Under the pieces are notes generated by a model. That model ran no database searches and was not told where the DNA came from. It was given only the letters and a program-made list of their open reading frames with translations. A program made the translations under genes and the position numbers. This document shows, piece by piece, positions 8,180 to 18,311 of a stretch of DNA of 64,000 nucleotides (positions are counted from its first letter, which is position 1; each line of letters opens with the position of its first letter). This DNA comes from Glycomyces luteolus (GTDB taxonomy: Bacteria; Actinomycetota; Actinomycetes; Mycobacteriales; Micromonosporaceae), in contig NZ_JAPZVP010000003.1 of assembly GCF_027622875.1 (NCBI RefSeq), positions 68,627 to 132,626 of the forward strand, written 5' to 3'.

Positions 8180-8202
8180 CGATCGACACATATCGATGTG
8201 AC
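8180..8202. repeat. First copy of a 22-23-bp dispersed motif
   Basis: The motif CGATCGACACA-T-ATCGATGTGAC directly abuts the stop codon of the gene ending at 8202. A second copy, one base shorter, is at 18312-18333. It contains the inner inverted repeat CACAT-ATCG-ATGTG. Role unknown; it could be a protein-binding site or part of a small hairpin. Confidence 0.4.
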
Positions 8203-8720
8203 TAGGGGCACTGGCGGTAGGGCGGCAGGCCCCGCTTGTACGCGTCCCACAGGCTGCGGATCACGAAGATCTTCTCGTCGAGCTCGTCGTCGGTCGAGAG
8301 CGCGCGGCCCGAGTACGGGGCCTGGAGCCGCCAGGGCTTCTGCTCGGGATCGAGCAGGTACACCACCGGGACGGTTCGGCTCGCGCGGCGCTCGGCCCGG
8401 ATGTCCGCGATATCGGTCCAAGCGGCGAACCGCTCCGTGTGCTTCTGGGAGGCAACGGCTTTGAGCGGATGGACCCCGCGCTCGTCGAGCACGACCCCGC
8501 GATTGCGGGCCCCCGCGTACGCGACGCCCAGCGCGACGCCGATCGCGACGAGGAAGAGGGCGAGCAGCGTGTAGTGGTACCAGTGGCCCACGGCGAGCAT
8601 GTACGCCACGGCGGGGACGAGGGCGGCGAAGAGCGAGAGGCCGGAGAGGAACAGCGCCCGACCGAGCACCTGGCGCGTCGTCGGACGGAATGTGATCTTG
8701 ACGGCCACGTCCACCCCCAC
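8202..8720 (-). CDS. Two-helix membrane protein with PH-like cytoplasmic domain
   Basis: The 172-residue product has a short basic N-terminus, two hydrophobic segments (about residues 20-68) and a C-terminal beta-rich domain (VVLDERGVHPLKA...WTDIADIRAER) typical of bacterial PH-like domains. The start is a GTG at 8718-8720; two in-frame GTG codons follow within 15 bp, so the exact start is uncertain. It faces a divergent gene of the same architecture at 8845, suggesting an old duplication of a membrane-anchored PH module. Function unknown. Confidence 0.6.
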   Translation of the reverse strand: MGVDVAVKITFRPTTRQVLGRALFLSGLSLFAALVPAVAYMLAVGHWYHYTLLALFLVAIGVALGVAYAGARNRGVVLDERGVHPLKAVASQKHTERFAAWTDIADIRAERRASRTVPVVYLLDPEQKPWRLQAPYSGRALSTDDELDEKIFVIRSLWDAYKRGLPPYRQCP

Positions 8721-8844
8721 CAGGCTTTTGCCGCTGCTGTTCAGGTGATCGTGCCACGTTCGGCGGCCACGTCAAGCGACAATCCGACAGAAACCGGACC
8801 GGCCACTTTGCGTACCCCGTGGCCGGGTGTGTCAGGCTGGTGGC

Positions 8845-9300
8845 ATGACGAGTACCGATGCCTCCACCGGACCGATCCCAGGTGCCCGGCGCGGCGGGCG
8901 CAAGCTGCGGGTCCGCCGACCGGCGGCGGTCACCGGCGCGGCCTTCGTCGCCTGGCTGACGGTGACGCCGCTGTCCGTGGCACTCATGGTCGAGCGGCCC
9001 GTCTGGGGCGCGTTCTCGGCGATCGTCGGCCTCGCGCTCCTCCTCGCGCCGGTCGCGGTCTCCATGTGGGCTTGGCGCTCCGGCATCGACGTCACGAGCG
9101 AGGGCATCGCGGTCCGCGGCCTCTTCACCAGCCGCACCATCGCGTGGAAGCACATCGACGGCTTCGCCACCGGCAACGAAGGCGTGGCGGCCATATTGGA
9201 CGATCAGTCGCAGGTCCGGCTCGACCCGCTCAAGCCCGAGAACCTCCCCCAGGTCCTCGCCATCGGCGGCCAGGAGCTGAAGGAAGCGGACGGCGACTAG
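8845..9300 (+). CDS. Two-helix membrane protein with PH-like domain
   Basis: A 151-residue protein with a basic, proline-containing N-terminus, two membrane helices (about residues 33-80) and a C-terminal PH-like domain (IDVTSEGIAVRGLFTSRTIAWKHIDGF). The ATG at 8845 is preferred over a GTG at 8827 because CAGGCT at 8833-8838 could be the -10 of a leaderless mRNA. It pairs with the divergent, similarly built gene at 8202-8720. Its stop TAG (9298-9300) overlaps the stop of the convergent dehydrogenase gene. Such proteins are common in actinobacteria and have no assigned role. Confidence 0.6.
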   Translation: MTSTDASTGPIPGARRGGRKLRVRRPAAVTGAAFVAWLTVTPLSVALMVERPVWGAFSAIVGLALLLAPVAVSMWAWRSGIDVTSEGIAVRGLFTSRTIAWKHIDGFATGNEGVAAILDDQSQVRLDPLKPENLPQVLAIGGQELKEADGD

Positions 9301-10214
9301 TAGCCGTCGCTGACCACGTTCGCCAAAGGTTCACCCGCCGCGAAGCGGCGGATCTGGGCACCGATCGGCGCGTAGGCGCGATCGAGCGTGCCGTCGACCG
9401 AAGCGCCCGCGTGCGGAGTGATGAGGGCGCCTTCGAGGTCCCAGAGCGGGTGGTCCGCGGGCAGCGGCTCGGGGTCGACGACGTCGACGGCGCAGCGCAG
9501 GCGCCCCGAGGCCACCTCGGCGACGAGCGCATCGGTGTCGACGATCGGGCCGCGCGCGGCGTTGACCAGCAGGGCGCCGTCCTTCATGCGGGACAGGAAC
9601 TTCGCGTCCACCAGACCGCGCGTGGCGTCGGTGAGCGGCAGGATCAGGATGACCACGTCGAACTCCGGCAGCAGCGAGTCGATCCTGTCGATCGGGTGCA
9701 CGCCCGGGCGTTCGCGGCGCGCCACCTTCTCGACCTCGACGCCGAGCACCGTGAGCACCTCGGCGACCTTCTCGCCGATGTCGCCCGCGCCGACGATGAG
9801 GGCCCGCTTGCCCACCGCCGTAGTGGTCCACTCGACCTTCCACTCGTGTCGGGCCTGCTTGCGCGCGAAGACATCGAAGCCGCGCATCGAGGCGATGACC
9901 GCGCCGAGCGTCCATTCGGCCGTCACCCCGGTGTGCACGCCCCGCGCGTCGCACAGGACCACGCCCGGCGGCACGGCCGGGACCCAGACCTCGGCGCCGG
10001 CGCTGAGGAGCTGGATCGCCTTGAGGGAGGTCATGTCCCGCAGCGGGGTCGTGACCTTCGACTGCGCGAGGAACGGCGGCACCCAGAAGTCGAGCGTCGC
10101 CGGATCGGAGGGGTAGTCGCCGCGCCCGTCGTAGACCTCGACCTCGACGCCCGCAGGGAGCGGGCCGAGCAGGGCCCGGCCCTCCTCGTGCGCGATCCAC
10201 ACCTTCACGGCCAC
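9297..10214 (-). CDS. D-isomer-specific 2-hydroxyacid dehydrogenase
   Basis: The 305-residue protein has the family's split substrate-binding domain around a central NAD-binding Rossmann fold (ALIVGAGDIGEKVAEVL). The catalytic trio is visible as the arginine in NAARGPIVD, the glutamate in VVDPEPLP and the histidine in ITPHAGAS. It reduces or oxidises a 2-keto/2-hydroxy acid with NAD(P)H; the substrate is not predictable. I place the start at GTG 10214 (VAVKVWIAHEEG) because GGAGG lies 8 bp upstream at 10223-10227 and the longer frame upstream looks non-coding. A perfect 12-bp palindrome lies at 10252-10263 in its promoter. Its stop overlaps that of the convergent PH-like gene. Confidence 0.85.
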   Translation of the reverse strand: MAVKVWIAHEEGRALLGPLPAGVEVEVYDGRGDYPSDPATLDFWVPPFLAQSKVTTPLRDMTSLKAIQLLSAGAEVWVPAVPPGVVLCDARGVHTGVTAEWTLGAVIASMRGFDVFARKQARHEWKVEWTTTAVGKRALIVGAGDIGEKVAEVLTVLGVEVEKVARRERPGVHPIDRIDSLLPEFDVVILILPLTDATRGLVDAKFLSRMKDGALLVNAARGPIVDTDALVAEVASGRLRCAVDVVDPEPLPADHPLWDLEGALITPHAGASVDGTLDRAYAPIGAQIRRFAAGEPLANVVSDGY

Positions 10215-10251
10215 GGCGCTTCCCTCCGGTCGGTCGTCCTCCGCGACGGCT

Positions 10252-10263
10252 ATCCTATAGGAT
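10252..10263. promoter_or_regulatory. Perfect 12-bp palindrome, candidate GntR-type operator
   Basis: ATCCTATAGGAT is fully self-complementary and lies 38-49 bp upstream of the dehydrogenase start. Short AT-centred palindromes of this form are typical of GntR/FadR-like operators. No such regulator is encoded next to it. Confidence 0.45.
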
Positions 10264-10369
10264 CTCGCATTTCGGCTCGAAGGGGTTAGGCGCGCCCGAA
10301 TCGGGGAACCGGTGGGGCGTGGAAAACTGCGCCGATCCGACGTCACCCGCGGCCTATAGTCTTGGGGCC

Positions 10370-11521
10370 ATGCGCAGGTTGCTCTCGGCCGCGGCGGCCA
10401 CCGCCGCCGCACTCACGCTCGCGTCGTGCTCATTCGGCGAGCCGCCCGAACCCGAGACCGGCGAACCCCCGAACCTCCCCACTCCCAGCGGCGCACCCGA
10501 AGAGCAGACCTCGTTCATGGACGTCGTCGCCGAAGGCCTCGAAGTCCCCTGGGGCCTCGACTTCCTCCCCGACGGCACCGCCATCGTCGGCGAGCGCACC
10601 ACCGGACGCCTGCTCGCCATCCCCCTCGCCGAAGACGGCACCGCCGGCGAACCCGAGGAACTGCGCACCATCGACGTCGCGGACAGCGGCGAAGGCGGCC
10701 TCCTCGGCCTCGCCGTCTCCCCCGACTACGCCACCGACTCCACCGTGTTCGCCTACTACACCACCGGCACCGACAACCGCATCGCCGCGATCGACACCGG
10801 CTCCGACGCCGCCCCCCAACCCGTCCTCACCGGCATCCCCGCCGGACCCAACCACAACGGCGGCGCCCTCGAGTTCGGTCCCGACGGCTTCCTCTACGCC
10901 GCCACCGGCGACGCCGGCGACGGGAACAACGCCCAGGACCCCGAATCCCTCGGCGGCAAGATCCTCCGCATCACCCCCGAAGGCCGGCCCGCCGAAGGCA
11001 ACCCCGACCCCGACTCCCCCGTCTACACCCTCGGCCACCGCAACGTCGAAGGCCTCGCCTGGAACCCCGCGGGCCAGCTCTACGCCACCGAATTCGGCCA
11101 GGACATCGCCGACGAGATCAACCTCATCGAACCCGGCGGCAACTACGGCTGGCCCTACTTCGAGGGCACCGACACCGACGACGCCTACACCGACCCCGCC
11201 CTCGTCTGGGAGCCCTTCGAGGCCTCCTGCGCCGGAGCCGTCTTCCTCGACGACACCCTCGTCACCGCCTGCCTGCGCGGCCAACGCCTCTGGACCGTCC
11301 AATTCGATCAGTCGGGCACTCCCGCGGCCGAGCCGCGAGCGACCGTCGTCAACGAGTTCGGTCGGCTACGATCGGTCGCCATGGGCCCCGACGGCATGCT
11401 CTGGGTGACGACCTCCAACCGCGACGGCCGGTGCACCGAAGACCGCGGCTGCACCCCGGACGACGCCGACGACCGGATCATCCGCTTCTCCACCAGCTAC
11501 GCGGCCCAGGGAAGAGTCTGA
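10370..11521 (+). CDS. PQQ-dependent glucose/sorbosone dehydrogenase-like lipoprotein
   Basis: The 383-residue protein starts with a lipoprotein signal (MRRLLSAAAATAAALTLASC; lipobox cysteine C20), then a low-complexity linker rich in P and E, then a six-bladed beta-propeller of the GSDH family. Diagnostic blade motifs are VPWGLDFLPDG, GEGGLLGLAVSPDY, AGPNHNGGALEFGPDG and TLGHRNVEGLAWNP, which carry the catalytic histidine and sugar/PQQ contacts. It is likely anchored to the outer face of the membrane and oxidises an aldose. ATG 10370 is chosen because TATAGT lies 9 bp upstream and gives a clean signal peptide. Internal codon choice is extremely C-ending from 10440 to 11300. Confidence 0.88.
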   Translation: MRRLLSAAAATAAALTLASCSFGEPPEPETGEPPNLPTPSGAPEEQTSFMDVVAEGLEVPWGLDFLPDGTAIVGERTTGRLLAIPLAEDGTAGEPEELRTIDVADSGEGGLLGLAVSPDYATDSTVFAYYTTGTDNRIAAIDTGSDAAPQPVLTGIPAGPNHNGGALEFGPDGFLYAATGDAGDGNNAQDPESLGGKILRITPEGRPAEGNPDPDSPVYTLGHRNVEGLAWNPAGQLYATEFGQDIADEINLIEPGGNYGWPYFEGTDTDDAYTDPALVWEPFEASCAGAVFLDDTLVTACLRGQRLWTVQFDQSGTPAAEPRATVVNEFGRLRSVAMGPDGMLWVTTSNRDGRCTEDRGCTPDDADDRIIRFSTSYAAQGRV

Positions 11522-11562
11522 ACCGCGACGACCACCGCCACCCCGCGCGAGAAAGGCACTAG

Positions 11563-13140
11563 ATGAACGACCGGCTCGCCGCCGCACTGCACCGCATCGA
11601 GGACGCCCTTCGACCCGCCGGGAGACGCGCGAACTCCTTGTGGCGCAGATCGAGAGCGGGCTGGTCGCGGCTGCGCCGCTCCGAACGGGCCAAACGGTTC
11701 GCCGTGGTCGCCGCGATCCTGCTCGTCGGCACCGGGGCGGCCGCCGGAGGCCTCGCGCTCGTCGGCGGCACCAAAGCCGACATCGGCCCCTTCGACACCA
11801 CCGTCTCGCTCCACCCCGACCTCTCCGGCGAGACCATCGTGACCATCCCGCCCCTCGGGGACGTCATCTTCGACAGCCACGACGGCCCCATCGGCCTCAA
11901 CCTCAGCCTCGACTCCGTCGACCCGATCGAAGCCCAGGACATCATCAACACCCCCGGCGGCGTCACCAGCGCCTCCAAGAGCCTCGCCTCCGACGTCACC
12001 GACGCGGTGGTCCGGGTCGTCGTCGAGGCGCTCGCGATCGTGACCCTGTGCGGGCTGCTCGTGGGCGCGCTCGCGTTCCGGACCATGCGGCGGGCACTGC
12101 TCACCGGGGTCACGTCGCTCGCGGTGACGGCGGCGCTCATGGGGTACGCGGCCACGACGCTGCGCGCCGAGTCGATCTCGCAGCCGCGCTACGAGGGCCT
12201 GCTCGCCTACGCGCCCAGCGTGGTCGGCAACGCCGAGGACATCGCGGTGAATTACGAGGAGTACGTCGCGAACCTGCAGAAGTTCGTCACGAACATCTCC
12301 GAGTTCTACGCGCTCGCGATGGACATGCCGCAGCTGGGCATCAACGACGACTCGATCCGGGTCCTGCACGTCTCCGACATCCACCTGAACCCGTCGGCCT
12401 GGCACCTCATGGAGTCGGTGGTCGACCAGTTCGACATCAACGCGGTCGCCGACACCGGCGACATGAACGACTGGGGCTCTGAGCAGGAGGCCGAGATCTT
12501 CTCGCGGGGCGTCGAGCAGATCAACGTGCCGTACGTGTTCGTCAAGGGCAACCACGACTCGGTCACGACGGTGGCGGCGCTTTCGGCCTACGACAACGTG
12601 GTCGTGCTCGACGGCGAGGTGCAGGAGATCGCCGGCCTGCGCTTCGGCGGGGTCGCGGACCCGCGGTTCACGCCGGACAAGGGCGCCCAGCCGTCGAGCG
12701 AGTACGCGCAGCAGATGCTCACCGAGTCCGGTGAGCGGCTGGAGCAGGCGATCGTCGACGCGGGCGGGGCCGACGTGGCGATGGTCCACGAGCCGCCGAT
12801 GGCGGTCCCGCTCACGGGCGCCGTGCCGCTGGTCCTGGCCGGGCACACGCACGAGCGGGCGGTGCAGGACCTCGGCGAGGGCACGACGCTCATGGTCGAG
12901 GGTTCGACCGGCGCGGCCGGGCTGCGGAACTTCCAGTCCGAGGAGCCGATGCGGATGGAGATGGACGTCCTCTACTTCGATCCGACGACGAAGGCGCTCA
13001 CCGCGTACGACTCGATCTCGGTGGGTTCGGGTACGGAGACCGACGTGACGCTCGACCGCACGGTGATCCCCACCGAGGACCAGGTCGACGACACCGAGAT
13101 CCAGAACGGCACCGAATCCCCTGCGCCGCAGCGAGACTGA
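11563..13140 (+). CDS. Membrane-anchored metallophosphoesterase
   Basis: The 525-residue protein has a basic N-terminus, one membrane helix near residues 47-67, an extracytoplasmic segment, two further helices (about 148-200), and a C-terminal calcineurin-like phosphoesterase domain. All metal-site motifs are present: VSDIHL, ADTGDMND, KGNHDS, MVHEPP and AGHTHE. It probably hydrolyses a phosphoester outside the membrane with a dinuclear metal centre; lipid or nucleotide phosphodiesters are possible substrates. It follows the sugar dehydrogenase gene by 41 bp with an SD-like GAAAGG, so the two may form an operon. A strong terminator (13144-13171) follows its stop at once. Confidence 0.82.
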   Translation: MNDRLAAALHRIEDALRPAGRRANSLWRRSRAGWSRLRRSERAKRFAVVAAILLVGTGAAAGGLALVGGTKADIGPFDTTVSLHPDLSGETIVTIPPLGDVIFDSHDGPIGLNLSLDSVDPIEAQDIINTPGGVTSASKSLASDVTDAVVRVVVEALAIVTLCGLLVGALAFRTMRRALLTGVTSLAVTAALMGYAATTLRAESISQPRYEGLLAYAPSVVGNAEDIAVNYEEYVANLQKFVTNISEFYALAMDMPQLGINDDSIRVLHVSDIHLNPSAWHLMESVVDQFDINAVADTGDMNDWGSEQEAEIFSRGVEQINVPYVFVKGNHDSVTTVAALSAYDNVVVLDGEVQEIAGLRFGGVADPRFTPDKGAQPSSEYAQQMLTESGERLEQAIVDAGGADVAMVHEPPMAVPLTGAVPLVLAGHTHERAVQDLGEGTTLMVEGSTGAAGLRNFQSEEPMRMEMDVLYFDPTTKALTAYDSISVGSGTETDVTLDRTVIPTEDQVDDTEIQNGTESPAPQRD

Positions 13141-13143
13141 GAA

Positions 13144-13171
13144 AGGCCCGGAAACCGCGGTTTCCGGGCCT
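13144..13171. terminator. Perfect bidirectional terminator hairpin
   Basis: AGGCCCGGAAAC and its exact complement GTTTCCGGGCCT flank CGCG, forming a 12-bp stem between convergent phosphoesterase and mgtE genes. Confidence 0.85.
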
Positions 13172-13184
13172 CCGACGTTGCGCT

Positions 13185-14531
13185 TCAGCCGGTGAGGGCC
13201 GGGCCGAGGACCAGCGCGGCGACCGAGAAGTAGATGAGCAGGCCGGTCGCGTCGCACAGGGTCGAGACCATCGGCGCCGAGACGAGCGCGGGGTCGATGC
13301 CCACTTTCTTCGCCAGGAGCGGCAGGAGCGAGCCGACGAACGTGGACCAGGTGCAGATGACCAGGAGTGTCGCCGCGATGATGAACCCGATGTCCCAGCC
13401 GTAGACGAAGCCGACCACGGGCCCGCCGACGACGGCGAGCATCGCCCCGAGCAGGAAGCCCACCCGCGATTCGCGCCAGGTGATCCGGAAGGCGTCGGAG
13501 AAGCGGACCTCGCCGACTGCCATGGCGCGGATGATCGTCACCGACGCCTGCGAGCCGGAGTTGCCGCCGGTGCCCGTGAGCAGCGAGATGAAGACCGCGA
13601 GGACGGTGACGTTCGCGAGGTAGGTCTCGTAGTAGTTGAGCACGGTCACCGTGAGCGAGGCCGAGACGGCGAGGATGAGCAGCCACACCGCGCGCTTGCG
13701 CGCCAGCATGAACACGCCCGCCGAGAGGTAGGGCCGTTCGAGCGGCTCGGCGGCACCGGCGCGGGCCGCGTCCTCGGTGTCCTCGGCTTCGAGGATCTCC
13801 ATGGCGTCGTCCCAGGTGATGAGGCCGACGAGGCGTTCCTCGTGGTCGACCACGGAGAGCGCGATGAGGTTGGCCTCCTGGATGAGGCGGGCCGCCTCCT
13901 CCTGGTCGGTGTCGGTCGAGACCTGGTAGTGCTCGTCCGCGATGAGCTCGTGGACCGGCGTGTCGGGGTCGGCGCTCACGAGGTCGGCGAGGGTGACGGT
14001 GCCGAGGAGCTTGCGGTGCCCGTCGGTCACCGGCAGCACGTCGAGGTGCCGGGGGCGTTCGCGCAGGTGCCGGATGCGCTCGATCGCGGCGGCCGCCGTC
14101 ATCGAGGCGCGCAGCGACACGTAGTCGGGCGTCATGATGCGCCCGGCGGACTCGGGCTCGTAGCCGAGGAGCTGCGCGGTGATGCGCCGGTCTGCGGCGC
14201 TCAGCTGGGATTGGAACCGGGTCGCGACCTTGGCGGGCATCTCGTCGAAGAGCTTGGCCCGGTCGTCGGCCTCCATCGAGTCGAGCAGCTCGCGGACGGT
14301 GTCGGTCTTGAGCCCGTCGATGAGCTCCTGCTGGTGGACGGTGTCGAGCTCTTCGAAGACCGCGAGCGCGCGGTCCTTGGGGAGCAGCCGGAACCGGAGG
14401 GCCTGTTCGGCCAGGTCCATGCGGGGCAGCTCTTCGGCGAGTACGACGGTCGAGGTGTCGGCGAGTTCCAGGCGGAGCGCCGCGAGCTCGTCTACCGCCG
14501 CGGGCGAAATGGGCTGGATGACCTGAGCCAT
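13185..14531 (-). CDS. mgtE: Magnesium transporter MgtE
   Basis: The 448-residue protein has the complete MgtE layout: an N-terminal helical domain (residues 1-130, with repeated LLDSMEADDRAKLFDEMP-type motifs), two CBS domains (about 135-255), a linking plug helix and five membrane helices (about 285-448, including the pore segment TGTGGNSGSQAS). It conducts Mg2+ inward and is gated by cytosolic Mg2+ bound to the N and CBS domains. I choose ATG 14531 (MAQVIQPIS) because GGAGGTGG lies 7 bp upstream; the frame is open to 14546. A 32-aa leader ORF and two hairpins precede it (14549-14716), suggesting control of expression by Mg2+ at the mRNA level. Confidence 0.95.
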   Translation of the reverse strand: MAQVIQPISPAAVDELAALRLELADTSTVVLAEELPRMDLAEQALRFRLLPKDRALAVFEELDTVHQQELIDGLKTDTVRELLDSMEADDRAKLFDEMPAKVATRFQSQLSAADRRITAQLLGYEPESAGRIMTPDYVSLRASMTAAAAIERIRHLRERPRHLDVLPVTDGHRKLLGTVTLADLVSADPDTPVHELIADEHYQVSTDTDQEEAARLIQEANLIALSVVDHEERLVGLITWDDAMEILEAEDTEDAARAGAAEPLERPYLSAGVFMLARKRAVWLLILAVSASLTVTVLNYYETYLANVTVLAVFISLLTGTGGNSGSQASVTIIRAMAVGEVRFSDAFRITWRESRVGFLLGAMLAVVGGPVVGFVYGWDIGFIIAATLLVICTWSTFVGSLLPLLAKKVGIDPALVSAPMVSTLCDATGLLIYFSVAALVLGPALTG

Positions 14532-14548
14532 AGCAGCCACCTCCATTA

Positions 14549-14579
14549 CATGAGGAAAGGGCCGTGCCCCGACCTCATG
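14549..14579 (-). promoter_or_regulatory. Composite stem-loop just before the mgtE ribosome site
   Basis: On the mRNA strand CATGAGG (14579-14573) pairs with CCTCATG (14555-14549), enclosing a second stem GGGC-ACG-GCCC. It ends 2-3 nt before the mgtE Shine-Dalgarno. A neighbouring hairpin GCGGCG-AACG-CGCCGC (14597-14582) abuts it. The pair fits a translation-dependent switch downstream of the leader peptide. Confidence 0.6.
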
Positions 14580-14600
14580 CGGCGGCGCGTTCGCCGCAGG

Positions 14601-14699
14601 TCAGGCTGCCCGCTTCAATGTAAGAGGACGCGGAGCACGGTAAAAGGGAAATGGGAAGAACACGTCGGTATCTCGACTAGATCCGGGGTCGTCGCCCAT
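14601..14699 (-). CDS. Leader peptide of mgtE (32 aa)
   Basis: A short ORF starts at ATG 14699 behind an unusually strong ribosome site (GGAGGAGGTGAGG) and stops at 14601, 69 bp before mgtE. The peptide begins MGDDP, then has a phenylalanine/proline-rich middle (VFFPFPFYRAPRP) and a basic end (LKRAA). Acidic residues followed by proline at the extreme N-terminus are the hallmark of sequences that destabilise ribosomes when Mg2+ is low, as known for MgtL of Salmonella mgtA. Together with the downstream hairpins this points to a Mg2+-sensing attenuator. Function is inferred, not shown; the peptide has no homology that I can recognise. Confidence 0.6.
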   Translation of the reverse strand: MGDDPGSSRDTDVFFPFPFYRAPRPLTLKRAA

Positions 14700-14831
14700 G
14701 GCCCTCACCTCCTCCGGTCGCGGGTGAGCCTTGCGCGGTCAAGGGTAGCAATCATGTGTGAACAACATCGCCTTCTGGGGTGCCCAAAGACTCGCGGCTC
14801 ACACCAGGATTGAACGGACAGTGAACGCGAA

Positions 14832-14861
14832 AGGGCCGGACAGCGGACGCTGCCCGGCCCT
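14832..14861 (-). terminator. Terminator of the gatCAB operon
   Basis: AGGGCCGG...CCGGCCCT with an inner CAGC/GCTG pair forms a long GC hairpin 11 bp past the gatB stop. The 341-bp stretch 14532-14872 is otherwise the mgtE leader described separately. Confidence 0.75.
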
Positions 14862-14872
14862 GAGTTCGCTTG

Positions 14873-16360
14873 TCAGCTCAGCTTGTCCAGGATGATCTGG
14901 CGGACTGTACCGGCGTCGGCCTGGCCCTTGGTGGCTTTCATGACCGCGCCGATGAGGACGCCGGCGGCGGCGTGGGTGCCGCCGCGGATCTTGTCGGCGA
15001 CGGCCGGGTTGGCGGCGATGGCCTCCTCGACGGCGGCTTCGAGCGCGCCCGTGTCGGAGACGACCTCGAGGCCGCGCTTGGCGGCGACGTCGGCCGGGTC
15101 GCCTTCACCGGCGAGCACGCCGTCGATGACCTGGCGGGCCAGCTTGTCGTTCAGGCGGCCGTCGTCGACCATGCCCTGCAGCTCGGCGACCTGCTTCGGC
15201 GTGATGGCGAGCGCGGCGAGTTCCTCGCCGGACTCGTTGGCGCGGCGGGAGAGCTCGCCGAGCCACCATTTGACGGCGCCGGAGGGCGTGGTCCCGGCGT
15301 CGACGGTGGCCTGGATGAGGTCGACGGCGTCGGCGTTGACGACCGACTGCATCTCCTTGTCGCCCAGGGACCATTCGGCCTGGAGGCGTTCGCGCCGCTT
15401 GCGCGGGAGTTCGGGGAGCGTCGCGCGGAGCTCCTCGACCCATTCGCGGGAGGGTTCCATGACGGCGAGGTCGGGTTCGGGGAAGTACCGGTAGTCGGTG
15501 GCCTCCTCTTTGGAGCGTCCGGCGCGGGTCTCGCCGGTGGTCTCCTGGAAGTGGCGGGTCTCCTGGAAGATCCGCTCGCCGGCGTCGAGGAGCGCGGACT
15601 GGCGGCGCACCTCGTAGCGGACGGCGCGTTCGACAGAGCGCAGGGAGTTCACGTTCTTGGTCTCGGTGCGGGTGCCCCACTCCTCGCCGGGGAGGTTGAG
15701 CGAGAGGTTGACGTCGCAGCGCAGGGACCCCTGCTCCATGCGGACGTCGGAGACGCCGAGGGAGCGGACGATGTCGCGCAGTTCGGCGGTGTAGGCCTTG
15801 GCGACCTCGGGGGCCAGCGCGCCGGTTCCGGGGACGGGCTTGGTGACGATCTCCACGAGGGGGATGCCTGCGCGGTTGTAGTCCACGAGGGATTCGGTGG
15901 CGCCGTGGATGCGGCCCGTGGCGCCGCCGACGTGGAGGGTCTTGCCGGTGTCCTCCTCGAGGTGGACCCGCTCGATCTCGACGCGGTACTCCTTGCCGTC
16001 CACGACCACGTCGACGTAGCCGTTCTCGCAGAGCGGCTCTTCGTACTGGCTGGTCTGGAAGTTCTTCGGCATGTCCGGGTAGAAGTAGTTCTTCCGGGCG
16101 AAGCGGGTCCATTCGGCGATGTGGCAGTTGAGGGCCAGGCCGATCTTGATGGTCGCTTCGATGGCGGCCCTGTTGGCGACGGGGAGGGCGCCGGGCAGGG
16201 CCAGGCAGACCGGGCAGGTCTGGGTGTTGGGCTCGGCGCCGAAGGCGGTCGAGCAGCCGCAGAACATCTTGGTGTTCGTGTCGAGTTCGATGTGGGTCTC
16301 GAGGCCGAGGACGGGCTCGTAGGTCTCGACGGCCTTGTCGTAGTCGTTCAACTTGGTCAT
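14873..16360 (-). CDS. gatB: Aspartyl/glutamyl-tRNA amidotransferase subunit B
   Basis: The 495-residue protein matches GatB over its whole length. The N-terminal kinase/amidase-coupling domain carries the zinc-type cysteines (MFCGC and QTCPVC, about residues 33-52), then [14 protein letters not shown] with substrate contacts, and the C-terminal helical and YqeY-like tRNA-binding domain (from about residue 300). GatB phosphorylates the tRNA-bound Glu or Asp and channels ammonia from GatA. It is the third gene of gatCAB, 4 bp after gatA, so all three subunits are co-translated. Normal length; no anomalies. Confidence 0.97.
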   Translation of the reverse strand: MTKLNDYDKAVETYEPVLGLETHIELDTNTKMFCGCSTAFGAEPNTQTCPVCLALPGALPVANRAAIEATIKIGLALNCHIAEWTRFARKNYFYPDMPKNFQTSQYEEPLCENGYVDVVVDGKEYRVEIERVHLEEDTGKTLHVGGATGRIHGATESLVDYNRAGIPLVEIVTKPVPGTGALAPEVAKAYTAELRDIVRSLGVSDVRMEQGSLRCDVNLSLNLPGEEWGTRTETKNVNSLRSVERAVRYEVRRQSALLDAGERIFQETRHFQETTGETRAGRSKEEATDYRYFPEPDLAVMEPSREWVEELRATLPELPRKRRERLQAEWSLGDKEMQSVVNADAVDLIQATVDAGTTPSGAVKWWLGELSRRANESGEELAALAITPKQVAELQGMVDDGRLNDKLARQVIDGVLAGEGDPADVAAKRGLEVVSDTGALEAAVEEAIAANPAVADKIRGGTHAAAGVLIGAVMKATKGQADAGTVRQIILDKLS

Positions 16361-16364
16361 CGGA

Positions 16365-17864
<1,500 letters not shown>

Positions 17865-17867
17865 GGT

Positions 17868-18167
17868 CTAGGCCTCCTCGTCCAGGATGCGCGGGACGCG
17901 GAAGCGGTCCTCGGCGGTGTCGGGCGCGCCCGCGAGGACGGCGTCGCGGGGCAGGGAGGGCTGGGGCTGGTCTTCCCGGAACACGTTCACCAACGGCACC
18001 GCGTGCGAGGTCGGCTGGACGCCGTCCGTGTTCACTTCGGCGAGCGTCTTCATCGATTCGAGGATGACGTCGAGCTGGCCGGCGAAGGCGTCGAGCTCGT
18101 CATCGGTGACTTCGAGGCGGGCCAGTCGCGCCAAGTGCGCGACTTCCTCGCGTGAAATCGTACTCAC
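17868..18167 (-). CDS. gatC: Aspartyl/glutamyl-tRNA amidotransferase subunit C
   Basis: The 99-residue protein has the canonical GatC start (STISREEVAHLARLARLEV), the amphipathic middle helix (ELDAFAGQLDVILESMKTLAEV) and the C-terminal PSLPRDAVLAGAPDTAEDRFRVP motif that wraps around GatA. It stabilises the GatAB complex. Start: GTG 18167. It is the promoter-proximal gene of gatCAB. Confidence 0.97.
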   Translation of the reverse strand: MSTISREEVAHLARLARLEVTDDELDAFAGQLDVILESMKTLAEVNTDGVQPTSHAVPLVNVFREDQPQPSLPRDAVLAGAPDTAEDRFRVPRILDEEA

Positions 18168-18311
18168 GACAGGTGTTTCCTAACGGTTACTAGCTGCGGG
18201 AAGACCAGTCGAGTCTAGGCCGTGCGCGGCCGGGGCCCGAAGCGGGCACCGCCCAGTGTGGGACGCTCGGGAAGCGGCTTCCCGGAGGTGTGACGGACGG
18301 ATCGCGAAATT

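Noticed and set aside
5875-8205. 776-codon open frame on the plus strand
   Set aside because: It lies antisense to the GH42 gene and has the glycine/valine/arginine composition typical of high-GC shadow frames.
14541-14760. M-box (ykoK) riboswitch before mgtE
   Set aside because: The consensus TTAGGTGAGGCTCC and the expected long-range stems are absent; the GAGGTGAGG run is the ribosome site of the leader ORF.
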